64,000 nt of DNA from Prevotella sp. 10(H) (GTDB lineage Bacteria > Bacteroidota > Bacteroidia > Bacteroidales > Dysgonomonadaceae), in contig NZ_JOMI01000001.1 in the NCBI RefSeq assembly GCF_000711235.1, forward strand, positions 558,001 through 622,000, read 5' to 3'. Both the position numbers and the translations under genes were made by a program. A model generated the notes under the pieces. The model saw only the letters and a program-made list of their open reading frames with translations. It ran no database searches and had not been told where the DNA came from. Positions 26,455-34,866 of the stretch are shown in pieces (the stretch's first letter is position 1; every line of letters begins with the position of its first letter).

Positions 26455-26490
26455 AAGCCTGTGTAAGTAAAACATTTACACAGGCTTTTT
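26455..26490 (+). terminator. Rho-independent terminator
   Basis: A perfect 12-bp stem, AAGCCTGTGTAA (26455-26466) with TTACACAGGCTT (26476-26487), has a 9-nt loop and is followed by further T residues. It ends the rightward sugar-locus transcript and separates it from the nitrite region. Confidence 0.85.
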
Positions 26491-26540
26491 AATTTCACCC
26501 AAATACAGAAACCGTTTTTTTAAGAATAAATCCATTCAAA

Positions 26541-26558
26541 GTGTAATATTTATTACAC
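26541..26558. promoter_or_regulatory. Crp/Fnr-type 18-bp palindrome upstream of the porin-nrfHA genes
   Basis: GTGTAATA-TT-TATTACAC is perfect and centred at 26549.5. The layout TGTAA-N6-TTACA resembles Crp/Fnr-family sites (TGTGA-N6-TCACA). A -7-like TATTTTG lies at 26580-26586, predicting a start near 26591. The palindrome would then be near -42, the usual class II activator position. The likely binder is the Crp/Fnr protein encoded at 32372, which is inference. Confidence 0.6.
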
Positions 26559-26620
26559 CTTTTTTGAATAATATTCACATATTTTGTATTATAATTCTAT
26601 GATCTAATATATGTTATAAT

Positions 26621-27769
26621 ATGAAAAAGCTTCTTATTCTTACATTACTCTGTTTTTTATTCGGTGCGGTTTCGGCACAGGATTCAAATGAGTTGATTAA
26701 AAAGCTGGTTGAAAAGAATATTCTGACCCAATCAGAAGCCGACGAACTTAAAAGCTCGGTCAATGAAGAAAAGAAAAGTAAGACTACCCAGACAGTAGAA
26801 AAAGTACGCAACATATTTAATTCGCCTTATATCCAGCTCGGAGGAAACGGACAGCTGATGTACCAATACTCGGATGTGAATAAGACACACCACGACTTTA
26901 AGGCAAAAAACCTGTTCCTTTCACTCAACGGTAAACTGAACGAATCGTTCCGTTACGGTTTCCTCTTGGAAATGGTAAACCCGTCTGTACAGGAGTTTTG
27001 GGGAGAATGGACAGCCGCCAAAGAATTCAACCTGAAAGTAGGGCAATTTAAAAGCCCTTTCACGCTGGAAAGCCAGCTTGTACCGGCTACCCTCGAAACG
27101 GCCGCTTATTCGCGTACTATTTCCAATCTGGTCGGTTATGCCGGAGACGATGATGTGTTGAAAAAACAGAACAATAAGAACAACTTTGGACGCGATGCAG
27201 GCGTTATGATATCAGGAGAACTTCTTCCGCTGGCAACACACAACCTGCTGCAATATTCGGCAGGGTTGTTTCAGGGAACAGGAGTAACTACGGGAGAAAC
27301 AAACAACGGGAAAGATTTTGCCGGAATGTTGCTGCTCCAACCCCTTAAAGGGCTGAGAGTAGGCGGTGGCGTCTATTTCGGGCAGGCATCCTACTTCAAA
27401 GCCGGAGAAGCAGAATCTGCCGACCATGTACGCGACAGGTGGTATGTGAGTGCAGACTACAAATCGGACAGGGTGTATGCGCGTACCGAATGGATACATG
27501 CTAACGACGGCGGAATAGATAAGGAAGGGATTTACGGCCTCGGGTTATTCTATCTTATCCCCCAGAAGCTGAATGTACTGGGAAAAGTAGATTATTATAA
27601 CAGCAATAAAGATATTAACAGAGAAGCAATTGATTATACTTTGGGAATAAATTATTATTTTTATCCTATGTGCAGGGTGCAGCTCAACTATACCTATTCC
27701 GATTATTCGAATAAATGGGATGCACCGAACTCAAATGTAGTGGTAGCTCAATTGCAGGTAGCATTTTAA
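26621..27769 (+). CDS. Outer-membrane porin (OprO/OprP-like family)
   Basis: A 382-aa protein with a signal peptide (MKKLLILTLLCFLFGAVSAQ). Residues about 22-60 form a short charged helical, possibly coiled-coil segment (NELIKKLVEKNILTQSEADE). From about 68 a beta-barrel follows: SPYIQLGGNGQLMYQYSDV, SFRYGFLLEM, FNLKVGQFKSPFTLES, and a final strand VVVAQLQVAF ending in Phe. KVGQFKSPFTLE is characteristic of the phosphate-selective porin family. It lies 30 bp before nrfH, so it is probably co-transcribed and may let nitrite or another anion into the periplasm. Confidence 0.87.
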   Translation: MKKLLILTLLCFLFGAVSAQDSNELIKKLVEKNILTQSEADELKSSVNEEKKSKTTQTVEKVRNIFNSPYIQLGGNGQLMYQYSDVNKTHHDFKAKNLFLSLNGKLNESFRYGFLLEMVNPSVQEFWGEWTAAKEFNLKVGQFKSPFTLESQLVPATLETAAYSRTISNLVGYAGDDDVLKKQNNKNNFGRDAGVMISGELLPLATHNLLQYSAGLFQGTGVTTGETNNGKDFAGMLLLQPLKGLRVGGGVYFGQASYFKAGEAESADHVRDRWYVSADYKSDRVYARTEWIHANDGGIDKEGIYGLGLFYLIPQKLNVLGKVDYYNSNKDINREAIDYTLGINYYFYPMCRVQLNYTYSDYSNKWDAPNSNVVVAQLQVAF

Positions 27770-27799
27770 CTAAAGAAACTGAATCTAAACTTATTAACC

Positions 27800-28381
27800 A
27801 TGATAAAAAAACTCCTGAGCCATATACCCAGCCAGTTTATCCTGCCCTTATTCGTGGTGGGAGGACTTATTGCAGGATTGGGAGGATATACGGTATATAT
27901 GTCGAGGGCGCACTCCTACCTTTCGGACGACCCGTCGGCCTGTGTCAACTGCCATATCATGACTCCTTACTACCAGTCGTGGAACCATAGTTCGCATGCC
28001 CAATGGGCGACATGCAACGATTGCCATGTTCCGCAGGATAATGTGCTGAGCAAATACGCATTCAAGGCAAAAGACGGACTGTACCATGCAGCAGTTTTCA
28101 CTGTAAAGGGAGAACCGAACGTTATCCGCCCGCGCGAAGAAAGCTATGAGGTGATAATGAATAACTGTATCCGCTGTCATCTGGAACTCAATACCGAGTT
28201 TGTAAAAACAGGGATGATAGACTATTGCGAAGTGAAAGAAGGAAAAGGAAAGGCTTGCTGGGATTGCCATACACAGGTTCCGCACAGTAAAGTGAGCAAC
28301 CTGTCGTCCTCTCCCAACGCAATCGTACCATTACCAAAATCGCCCGTTCCCGAATGGCTGAAAAGAAGAATGAAGAAATAA
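27800..28381 (+). CDS. nrfH: Cytochrome c nitrite reductase, membrane tetrahaem subunit NrfH
   Basis: A 193-aa NapC/NirT-type quinol dehydrogenase that passes electrons from menaquinol to NrfA. One N-terminal transmembrane helix (about residues 13-34) is followed by four haem-binding motifs: CVNCH (48-52), CNDCH (72-76), CIRCH (123-127) and CWDCH (153-157). This is the expected number for NrfH. It is 22 bp upstream of nrfA, forming the usual nrfHA unit. The haems face the periplasm. Confidence 0.96.
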   Translation: MIKKLLSHIPSQFILPLFVVGGLIAGLGGYTVYMSRAHSYLSDDPSACVNCHIMTPYYQSWNHSSHAQWATCNDCHVPQDNVLSKYAFKAKDGLYHAAVFTVKGEPNVIRPREESYEVIMNNCIRCHLELNTEFVKTGMIDYCEVKEGKGKACWDCHTQVPHSKVSNLSSSPNAIVPLPKSPVPEWLKRRMKK

Positions 28382-28403
28382 ACAACTAAAAAAACGATAG
28401 ATT

Positions 28404-29903
28404 ATGTTCAAGAAACTAGCTGAAGCAATCAAGCGCAGGCCAATCATAGGCTGGGGAATATTTGCCGTGGTCATGGTGGCTGTATTCCTGTTAGGGCTAA
28501 TGGCTGCATCGGTAACCGAACGCCGTGCCGAAATAGCTACTCTGTTCAACAACAAGAAAATTGAGATTACCGGTATTAACCCGCATAGCGAAGAATGGGG
28601 AATAAACTATCCGCGCGAATACAATACTTGGAAAATGACGCAGAATATGGACTTCAAAAGTAAGCATCTGGGTAATGTTTTTCAGGATGTACTCGAAGAC
28701 CGTCCTGCAATGGTGGTACTATGGGCAGGATATGCATTCTCCCGCGACTATTCTGCACCGCGCGGACATATGCATGCGATAGAAGACATGCAGAACACAC
28801 TGCGTACGGGCACTCCTGTGAACGGAGAAGGCGACCTGCAACCGGGAACATGCTGGACATGTAAAAGCCCCGATGTACCCCGCCTGATGCACGAAAAAGG
28901 CATTGAAAACTATTATAAGGCAAAATGGAGCGAATGGGGTGCAGAAGTAGTAAACCCTATCGGTTGTGCCGACTGCCACGACCCGCAGACCATGAACCTT
29001 ACAATTACCCGTCCGGCGCTTATTGAAGCATTCCAGCGTCAGGGCAAAGACATTACACAGGCTACACCGCAGGAAATGCGTTCACTGGTATGTGCGCAAT
29101 GCCATGTTGAATATTATTTCAAAGGTGACGATAAATACCTCACATTCCCTTGGGACGGAGGTATGACGGTAGAAACTATGGAAGAATATTATGATAATGC
29201 GCAGTTCTCAGACTGGACGCATGCATTAAGCAAGGCTCCGATGCTGAAAGCGCAGCATCCCGACTATGAAATATTCCTGCTTGGGCCTCACTCACAGCGC
29301 GGACTGGGTTGTGCCGACTGCCACATGCCTTACATGTCGGAAGGTGGCATCAAATATTCGAATCATCAGATAATGAGCCCGCTGGCAAATGTGTCGAACA
29401 CCTGCCAGACTTGCCACCGCGATACGGAAGAAAACCTGAAAAACTATGTGTATCAGTATCAGGACAAAGCGCTTGAAATACGCGACCGCATAGAAAAGGA
29501 ATTGTCTAAAGCACATATCATGGCAAAAACAGCATGGGATAACGGTGCTAACGAAAGTGAAATGGCGGCTTCTCTGAAACTGCTTCGTCAGGCACAATGG
29601 CGCTGGGATTTTGCAGTGGCATCGCATGGTGCATCTTTCCACGCTCCGGTAGAAACACAACGAATACTGGCGCACAGCCTCGACAAATCGTTACTGGCAC
29701 AGCTGGAACTTCAGAAGGTACTTTTCAAACATGGTGTGAATGACGTGCAGCTACCTGATATTTCTACAAAAGATAAAGCGCAAGCATACATCGGTCTGGA
29801 TATGAAAACACTGAAAGAAAAGAAGGAAAACTGGATAAAAACGGTTGTTCCCGAATGGATAAAAAAAGCGAAAGAAGAAGGAAAACTGACAGCTAATATT
29901 TAA
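28404..29903 (+). CDS. nrfA: Ammonia-forming cytochrome c nitrite reductase, catalytic subunit NrfA
   Basis: A 499-aa periplasmic pentahaem enzyme that reduces nitrite to ammonium with six electrons. An uncleaved-looking N-terminal hydrophobic segment (about 15-37) may anchor it. The active-site haem has the special motif CWTCK (150-154), whose Lys is the axial ligand. The other haems are CADCH (188-192), CAQCH (230-234), CADCH (303-307) and CQTCH (334-338). Conserved pocket residues are visible: Arg in TITRPAL, Tyr in VEYYF, His in GPHSQRG, and the KYLTFPW segment near the calcium site. Complete and apparently functional. Confidence 0.97.
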   Translation: MFKKLAEAIKRRPIIGWGIFAVVMVAVFLLGLMAASVTERRAEIATLFNNKKIEITGINPHSEEWGINYPREYNTWKMTQNMDFKSKHLGNVFQDVLEDRPAMVVLWAGYAFSRDYSAPRGHMHAIEDMQNTLRTGTPVNGEGDLQPGTCWTCKSPDVPRLMHEKGIENYYKAKWSEWGAEVVNPIGCADCHDPQTMNLTITRPALIEAFQRQGKDITQATPQEMRSLVCAQCHVEYYFKGDDKYLTFPWDGGMTVETMEEYYDNAQFSDWTHALSKAPMLKAQHPDYEIFLLGPHSQRGLGCADCHMPYMSEGGIKYSNHQIMSPLANVSNTCQTCHRDTEENLKNYVYQYQDKALEIRDRIEKELSKAHIMAKTAWDNGANESEMAASLKLLRQAQWRWDFAVASHGASFHAPVETQRILAHSLDKSLLAQLELQKVLFKHGVNDVQLPDISTKDKAQAYIGLDMKTLKEKKENWIKTVVPEWIKKAKEEGKLTANI

Positions 29904-29918
29904 GCGGTAATAATGTGA

Positions 29919-29955
29919 AAAAGAAGTGTCGGAAATATCTCAAGGCACTTCTTTC
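29919..29955 (+). terminator. Hairpin after nrfA
   Basis: AAAGAAGTG (29920-29928) pairs with CACTTCTTT (29946-29954), and one further G-C pair plus a G-T pair extend the stem inward. The loop is about 13 nt. A pyrimidine-rich CTTCG follows instead of a T-run, so termination may be partial, leaving some read-through into resB. Confidence 0.55.
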
Positions 29956-30225
29956 TTCGTTAAGGCAACCGTTTTAATTTATCTATACAGAGGAATTAAT
30001 TAATAATGAACAATGAATAATTAATAACTTTTAGATGGAAATAGTAACAAAATTGAAAATAGGTAAAATGCGTTACTTTTGTTACCTTTTAACAATATAT
30101 AGTTAATAAATGTGATTAATGAAGTATAAGTTATTATTTGTTGTTTGCGCCATTGGCACATTGAAATATTTACTCATTGGCACATTGATTTCTGTTAGTT
30201 TCGTTACTTTTTTAATAACTGATTG

Positions 30226-30253
30226 TAACTCGTAACCTGTAACTTGTAACTAA
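30226..30253. repeat. Four tandem heptamers of the form GTAACNN
   Basis: Units read GTAACTC, GTAACCT, GTAACTT and GTAACTA in exact 7-bp register, ending 7 bp before the resB start codon. Short tandem heptamers in intergenic DNA may expand or contract by slippage. Here they sit where leader length or a binding site could affect resB translation or transcription. Confidence 0.75.
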
Positions 30254-30259
30254 AAAAGA

Positions 30260-31522
30260 ATGGAGAAAACCAAGCGCAGAATGTGGCAGTTTCCGTGGCG
30301 ATACAGGGAAAGTATTGCCTTTGTAGGGGGAATTATACTTATAGGCTTTATATTGCAGCTGTTAGTCGGAAATTTCAGTTTCTATCTACTGCAAGCACCT
30401 GTCAATCTGATAGTAGGAGGGATTATCATACTTTTGCTTATACTGTTCTCTTTTGCCCGCAAAAGCTTCCTGTATAAGTGGCTGTCGGGCGTACCGTTTT
30501 CGGTGACGTTGATAGGCGCGATAATGGTTCTCTCACTTATAATGGGATTAACACCGCAAGTAGTACGAATCAATCCGCACGACAGCGATATCTTTACCAT
30601 ACTCGGTTTTCGTCAGGTAACAAGTTCATGGCCCTTCGTATTGATGTATCTTTTGTTACTTTTTTCGCTCGGTGCATTGATTATAAGGCGGCTTCAGGCT
30701 TTCCGCAAACAGGATTATGCATTTTATTTCAATCATATCGGACTTTGGGTGTTACTTTTTGCCGCCGGACTCGGTGCTGCCGACATGAAAAGATACGTGA
30801 TGCATGTGCAGGAAGGCGAAGTAGAATGGCGCGTGTACAGCGAAAACAAGGATGTGCTGGAACTGTCGATTGCCATACAGCTCAACGATTTCGATATGGA
30901 GGAATATGCTCCGAAACTGACTGTTATCGACAGGGAATCGGGCGAACCGCAACCTATGTCGAAACCCGATTATTATCAAATAGATGAAAAGCGTCGTGAA
31001 GGTCGTCTGAACGGCTGGGATATAGAACTGAAAGAATATATTCATCAGGCTATACGTAATAGCGACAGTACTTATCAGGAAGTACCGATGCCCGGCTCAA
31101 GCCCTGCGGCTAAGGTTTTGGCTAAGAACATTGCGACAGGAGATATCCGCGAAGGCTGGGTATGCGGGGGAAACAAGGCACAGTTATATATGACGTTGCC
31201 CCTAGATTCGCAGTATTGTATTGTTATGACGCAACCCGAGCCGAAAAGGTTCCTGTCGGACATAAAAGTATTTATGGAAGACGGCAATGAAACCGAAACC
31301 ATATTGGAAGTGAATAAGCCACTGCGTATCGGCAGCTGGACTATTTACCAGTACGGGTACGACAATCAGGCGGGGCGGATGTCGGCATACAGTAGTATGG
31401 AACTGGTATACGACCCATGGCTTTATCCTGCCTATGCGGGTATAGCTCTGCTTGCTATCGGGTCGGTTTGTTTGTTATGGTCGGGAAACAGAAAAAATAA
31501 GAAAGAAGATGACTTGGGATGA
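30260..31522 (+). CDS. resB: Cytochrome c biogenesis protein, ResB-like (system II)
   Basis: A 420-aa membrane protein. The first 160 residues hold about four transmembrane helices (FVGGIILIGFILQLLVG, LIVGGIIILLLILF, VTLIGAIMVLSLIMG, GLWVLLFAAGLGA). A periplasmic ResB domain follows (DFDMEEYAPKLTVID, RIGSWTIYQYGYD), with a last helix near 395-412 (AYAGIALLAIGSVCLLW). ResB works with CcsA to deliver and attach haem to CxxCH motifs on the outer face of the membrane. Its gene overlaps ccsA by 14 bp and follows nrfHA, whose nine haems need this system. Confidence 0.87.
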   Translation: MEKTKRRMWQFPWRYRESIAFVGGIILIGFILQLLVGNFSFYLLQAPVNLIVGGIIILLLILFSFARKSFLYKWLSGVPFSVTLIGAIMVLSLIMGLTPQVVRINPHDSDIFTILGFRQVTSSWPFVLMYLLLLFSLGALIIRRLQAFRKQDYAFYFNHIGLWVLLFAAGLGAADMKRYVMHVQEGEVEWRVYSENKDVLELSIAIQLNDFDMEEYAPKLTVIDRESGEPQPMSKPDYYQIDEKRREGRLNGWDIELKEYIHQAIRNSDSTYQEVPMPGSSPAAKVLAKNIATGDIREGWVCGGNKAQLYMTLPLDSQYCIVMTQPEPKRFLSDIKVFMEDGNETETILEVNKPLRIGSWTIYQYGYDNQAGRMSAYSSMELVYDPWLYPAYAGIALLAIGSVCLLWSGNRKNKKEDDLG

Positions 31523-32291
31523 ATTTCTTTGGTTTGCCATACCGGCAATGATATGCTGGATAAGCGCAGGAGTGCTGGTTTATAAATGTAAAAAGGCATT
31601 AGTAACGGAAGGATTGATGATGGCAGGCATAGTCATTTTCGCCGCCTTTATAGTCGGCCTTTGGATTGGTCAGGAACGCCCGCCGTTGCGCACTATCGGC
31701 GAAACGCGGCTGTGGTATTCGTTCTTCCTTGCTACCGTAGGCTATATTACGTACAGGCACTGGAAATACAATTGGCTCCTTTCGTTCTCGTCGCTTGTAG
31801 CCTGCGTATTTGTATGCATCAATATTTTCAAACCCGAGATACATTCTACCAACCTGATGCCTGCCTTGCAAAGCTACTGGTTTGTACCGCACGTTACGGT
31901 TTACATCCTTTCGTATGCGATGCTGGGCGCGGCAACGATAGCCGCTATTATCCAGCTTGTGAATGTAAAGAAAAACAAACCTGATGAAAACCTGTACCGA
32001 CTGATGGACAACGTTGTATACATCGGATTCGGCTTCCTCATACTGGGTATGCTGATGGGCGCCGTATGGGCAAAGGAAGCGTGGGGGCATTACTGGTCGT
32101 GGGATCCGAAGGAGACTTGGGCGTTTATCACATCGGCCGCTTATCTTATATATATACATATGCGCCTGCAGAAGTATCATCCGAGGTTTGTGCTGTGGAT
32201 GCTGCCTGTTGCATTTATCCTGTTGATGATAACATGGATAGGTGTAAATTATCTACCTGCGGCACAGGGCAGTATACATGTGTATTCGTAA
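31509..32291 (+). CDS. ccsA: Cytochrome c biogenesis protein CcsA/ResC-like (system II)
   Basis: A 260-aa polytopic protein. The start is placed at 31509, in MTWDEFLWFAIPAM; an upstream in-frame ATG at 31452 lies deep inside resB. The WWD haem-handling domain is clear: WAKEAWGHYWSWDPKETWAF. A likely axial His lies in YWFVPHVTVYILSY and another in ARMRL-type surroundings (YIHMRLQKYH). Together with ResB it exports haem and ligates it to apocytochromes such as NrfH and NrfA. Confidence 0.9.
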   Translation: MTWDEFLWFAIPAMICWISAGVLVYKCKKALVTEGLMMAGIVIFAAFIVGLWIGQERPPLRTIGETRLWYSFFLATVGYITYRHWKYNWLLSFSSLVACVFVCINIFKPEIHSTNLMPALQSYWFVPHVTVYILSYAMLGAATIAAIIQLVNVKKNKPDENLYRLMDNVVYIGFGFLILGMLMGAVWAKEAWGHYWSWDPKETWAFITSAAYLIYIHMRLQKYHPRFVLWMLPVAFILLMITWIGVNYLPAAQGSIHVYS

Positions 32292-32319
32292 AAGTGAGGA
32301 AATAAAATAATCTTCGCCC

Positions 32320-32350
32320 TTTCATATGTGGACAGATAAATATAACTTTG
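32320..32350 (+). promoter_or_regulatory. Bacteroides-type promoter of the Crp/Fnr gene
   Basis: TTTC (32320-32323), 19 bp, TAACTTTG (32343-32350) matches the TTTG-N19-TAnnTTTG consensus with one mismatch. The start codon is 22 bp further, so the leader is short. The gene therefore has its own promoter, separate from ccsA. Confidence 0.65.
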
Positions 32351-32371
32351 ATAGCGTTTTAATCTGTTCCT

Positions 32372-33058
32372 ATGGAGAATATACAACTGACCGATCAGCA
32401 AAAGAACATCATTAATAAGATTCCCTTATTCAGAGGAGTGAGCGAGGAATTCAAAAAGAGCATGTTCGATAAGTTGGAATATACCGTCACCCGTATAAAG
32501 AAAGGCGAGATAATAATACATCAGAACAGTGTGTGCAATCATTTGCATATTTTGCTGGAAGGCAATCTGGAAGTAAATATTATCGATGCATCGGCCAATA
32601 ATGTAAAGGTAGAGAATATTGTAGCCCCGCGGTCGTTCGGTACGCCTCATCTGTTCGACGGCAATAATATATTCCCTGCTACCTTTACTGTTGTAGAAGA
32701 CGGCATCCTGATGAAAGCTACCAGAGAATCTATTTTCAGGATAATAAGCTCCGAACCGGAACTGCTGAAGAATTTCCTGCGCCTGACAGGCAACTGTAAT
32801 GCCTGCACTGTAAAGCGACTGAAGATATTGTCGCACAAAAGTATAAGGAGCCGTTTTGTACGCTACGTCCTTGATCATAAGCAGAGCGAATCATTGTCTG
32901 TAATGGAACATAACCAGACACAGCTTGCAGAATATCTGGGGGTCACAAGGCCTGCCTTGGCAAATGAGATTAAGAAGATGACGGATGAAGGACTGATAAG
33001 TATAGAGGGCAAGAATGTGGAGATACTCTCCTACTCCTCTTTTCTTCAGTATATATAA
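32372..33058 (+). CDS. Crp/Fnr-family transcriptional regulator
   Basis: A 228-aa DNA-binding protein. Residues about 18-125 form a cyclic-nucleotide-type beta-roll (VTRIKKGEIIIHQNSVCNHLHILLEGNLEV), then a dimerisation helix. The winged helix-turn-helix is near 180-213 (HNQTQLAEYLGVTRPALANEIKKMTDEGLI). It lacks the N-terminal Cys cluster of Fnr, so an iron-sulfur oxygen sensor is unlikely; the two Cys in GNCNACTV (141-144) are in the dimerisation region. A haem- or NO-responsive member is possible. Its location next to nrf and ccs genes suggests it controls nitrite or nitrosative-stress genes. Confidence 0.88.
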   Translation: MENIQLTDQQKNIINKIPLFRGVSEEFKKSMFDKLEYTVTRIKKGEIIIHQNSVCNHLHILLEGNLEVNIIDASANNVKVENIVAPRSFGTPHLFDGNNIFPATFTVVEDGILMKATRESIFRIISSEPELLKNFLRLTGNCNACTVKRLKILSHKSIRSRFVRYVLDHKQSESLSVMEHNQTQLAEYLGVTRPALANEIKKMTDEGLISIEGKNVEILSYSSFLQYI

Positions 33059-33063
33059 TGCAG

Positions 33064-33636
33064 CTAGACAAACAGTAAGAGAACAATCAGCAAAGCATTG
33101 TCTTTTATCTTCTTCTTTAGGAATTCAAGGGCTTTGCGTATATGTATATCCACCGTGACAATAGAGATACCCATTTGTTCGGCTATTTCCTTACGCGACT
33201 TTCCTTCCACCCACCTCAGCTTAAATACTTCGAGACGCTTTTCGGGCATTTCCTGCGAATATTTCATCAGTTCATTCAGCAGGTCTTTGTCGTCCGCGTC
33301 ATAATCGGTGAGTTCGATATGGCTGTAATTGGTAAGCTCTTCGAATATGCGCTGGTTTATTTTCCGCCTCACATAGTCGATAAAAGTATTGCGGGCAATA
33401 ATAAAGAGGTAGTTTTTGAGGGAGTCTACATTCGAGAGGTTATGGCGGGTCTTCCATAGTTTGAGGAATACATCCTGAGTCAGGTCTTTCGTATCCTCTA
33501 CCGAACGGCATTCCTTGCCAATAAAAGCATAGATCAATGAAAAATACTTTTCATAAATCAGCTTTAAGGCAAGTTCTTCATTAGTAAAGAATAAGTCAAC
33601 CAGCTTACTATCGTCGTTCTTATCCAATCTCCTCAA
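33064..33636 (-). CDS. ECF-type RNA polymerase sigma factor
   Basis: A 190-aa sigma-70-family factor of the Bacteroidetes ECF expansion. Region 2 is DTKDLTQDVFLKLWK with SLKNYLFIIARNTFIDYVRRK. Region 4 is VFKLRWVEGKSRKEIAEQMGISIVTVDIHIRKALEFLKKK. It ends with a hydrophobic tail (ALLIVLLLFV), common in this group. It is divergent from a fecR gene and is expected to be held inactive by that FecR until SusC signals. It converges on the Crp/Fnr gene with only 5 bp between stop codons. Confidence 0.92.
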   Translation of the reverse strand: MRRLDKNDDSKLVDLFFTNEELALKLIYEKYFSLIYAFIGKECRSVEDTKDLTQDVFLKLWKTRHNLSNVDSLKNYLFIIARNTFIDYVRRKINQRIFEELTNYSHIELTDYDADDKDLLNELMKYSQEMPEKRLEVFKLRWVEGKSRKEIAEQMGISIVTVDIHIRKALEFLKKKIKDNALLIVLLLFV

Positions 33637-33691
33637 TGTTTAATGAAACAAATTACACTAAATTAAACAAAATATCAAAGAAAACGGCTAT

Positions 33692-33722
33692 CAAATTTAT
33701 TTCTTCATATTGTTAAGAAAAA
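33692..33722 (-). promoter_or_regulatory. Candidate promoter of the ECF sigma gene
   Basis: On the minus strand, TTTT (33719-33722), 19 bp, TAAATTTG (33692-33699) matches the Bacteroides consensus except for one base at -33. It lies 56 bp upstream of the sigma start codon. The rest of 33637-33882 is very AT-rich. Confidence 0.5.
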
Positions 33723-33882
33723 AACAGAGAAAAAATCTGATATAGAATCAATGAAATAAAACGCTAAATATCAATTAATTATAACACAATAAAATAAAAA
33801 TTAATATATTTATTAAAAATAATTGAATGAGCAATAATAGTTTTCTCTATATTATACGTCTTAATAAATAGATAACAAACCG

Positions 33883-34866
33883 ATGAAAAACGAAAACGAA
33901 AAGACTGCGGAACTATTGAAGAAATTCATGTCGGAAAATTACACCGAAGATGAACTACTCGATTTATTTGAAAAGGCGAATACAAATGAGCTGGACGAAT
34001 CGCTCACAGCTTTACTTCCCGATAGCCTCGATCAGGTAAATGCAGACAATACGTTCACCAAAAGAGAAATCCGCGAAAACTTCCTTGAACTAAGCAGACG
34101 CATCGGGCTAAGAAACACTATAAAATACACTTTATCCCAAAAGATACTAAAATATGCCGCTATAATTGCCATACCGTTGATACTGGGTATTGCCGGAACA
34201 TATTTCCTTACCGGAGACTTTAATACCGAAGATACCAAACTAACTTTTGCCGTATCGAAAGGAAATAAAGGCTATATGGAACTGGCAGACGGAAGTAAAG
34301 TGTGGCTCAACAGCGCCAGTAAATTATTATACGGATCGTACAATCCAAGGGAAGTTTTACTCGACGGGGAAGCATATTTTGAGATCGCAAAGGATCTTAA
34401 AAATAAATTTAAGGTAAAAACCAGCTTTTTCGATATAGTTGTATACGGTACTTCCTTTAATGTTTCCACTTATGAGTCGGACGATACAATCGAAATCGAC
34501 CTGCTGGAAGGCAGTATAGGAATCGTGGATAACGATAAAGATCTCTTCAAACTGAAACCGGGACAGACCGTAATATACGATAAGCAGACACGTCATTATA
34601 ATATCCTCGAAAAAAATATGACGGACGTTTCTCTGTGGACAAAACCTGAACTGGTAATACGCGACCTTAATGCCGAAGAACTATTCAAGAAACTCAGTGC
34701 TTGGTACAGAGTAGATATCGACCTTAAAAACAGTGACCCGAATAACAGATTATATAACCTTGTAATTACAAACGAACCGTTGGACCGCATACTGAGTCTG
34801 GTAGGTAAACTATCACCAATGGAATATAACATAGAAGGAAAGGAGGTGACCATAAAGTACAAGTAA
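33883..34866 (+). CDS. FecR-family anti-sigma factor
   Basis: A 327-aa inner-membrane regulator. The N-terminal cytoplasmic part (about 1-85) would bind the sigma factor. One transmembrane helix follows (about 88-108, AAIIAIPLILGIAGTYFL). The periplasmic FecR domain has MELADGSKVWLNSASKLLYG, VLLDGEAYFEIAKD and VYGTSFNVSTYE, and the C-terminal domain ends with LDRILSLVGKLSPMEYNIEGKEVTIKYK, which contacts STN domains. It passes the substrate signal from SusC to the ECF sigma. It lies 111 bp upstream of susC. Confidence 0.93.
   Translation: MKNENEKTAELLKKFMSENYTEDELLDLFEKANTNELDESLTALLPDSLDQVNADNTFTKREIRENFLELSRRIGLRNTIKYTLSQKILKYAAIIAIPLILGIAGTYFLTGDFNTEDTKLTFAVSKGNKGYMELADGSKVWLNSASKLLYGSYNPREVLLDGEAYFEIAKDLKNKFKVKTSFFDIVVYGTSFNVSTYESDDTIEIDLLEGSIGIVDNDKDLFKLKPGQTVIYDKQTRHYNILEKNMTDVSLWTKPELVIRDLNAEELFKKLSAWYRVDIDLKNSDPNNRLYNLVITNEPLDRILSLVGKLSPMEYNIEGKEVTIKYK

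Larger units (their letters stand above)
29904..30259. other. Repeat-rich intergenic region between nrfA and resB
   Basis: No gene is supported. In order it holds a hairpin (29919-29955), an AT-rich stretch of short ATGAAxAAT-like units, an inverted repeat GTAACAAAA (30044-30052)/TTTTGTTAC (30077-30085), two direct copies of CATTGGCACATTGA (30151-30164 and 30175-30188), and four heptamers beginning GTAAC (30226-30253). The pentamer GTAAC or its complement GTTAC occurs eight times between 30044 and 30251. Confidence 0.7.

Noticed and set aside
29960-30260. CRISPR array in the repeat-rich spacer
   Set aside because: Repeats are only 5-14 bp, spacing is irregular, and no cas genes are present.
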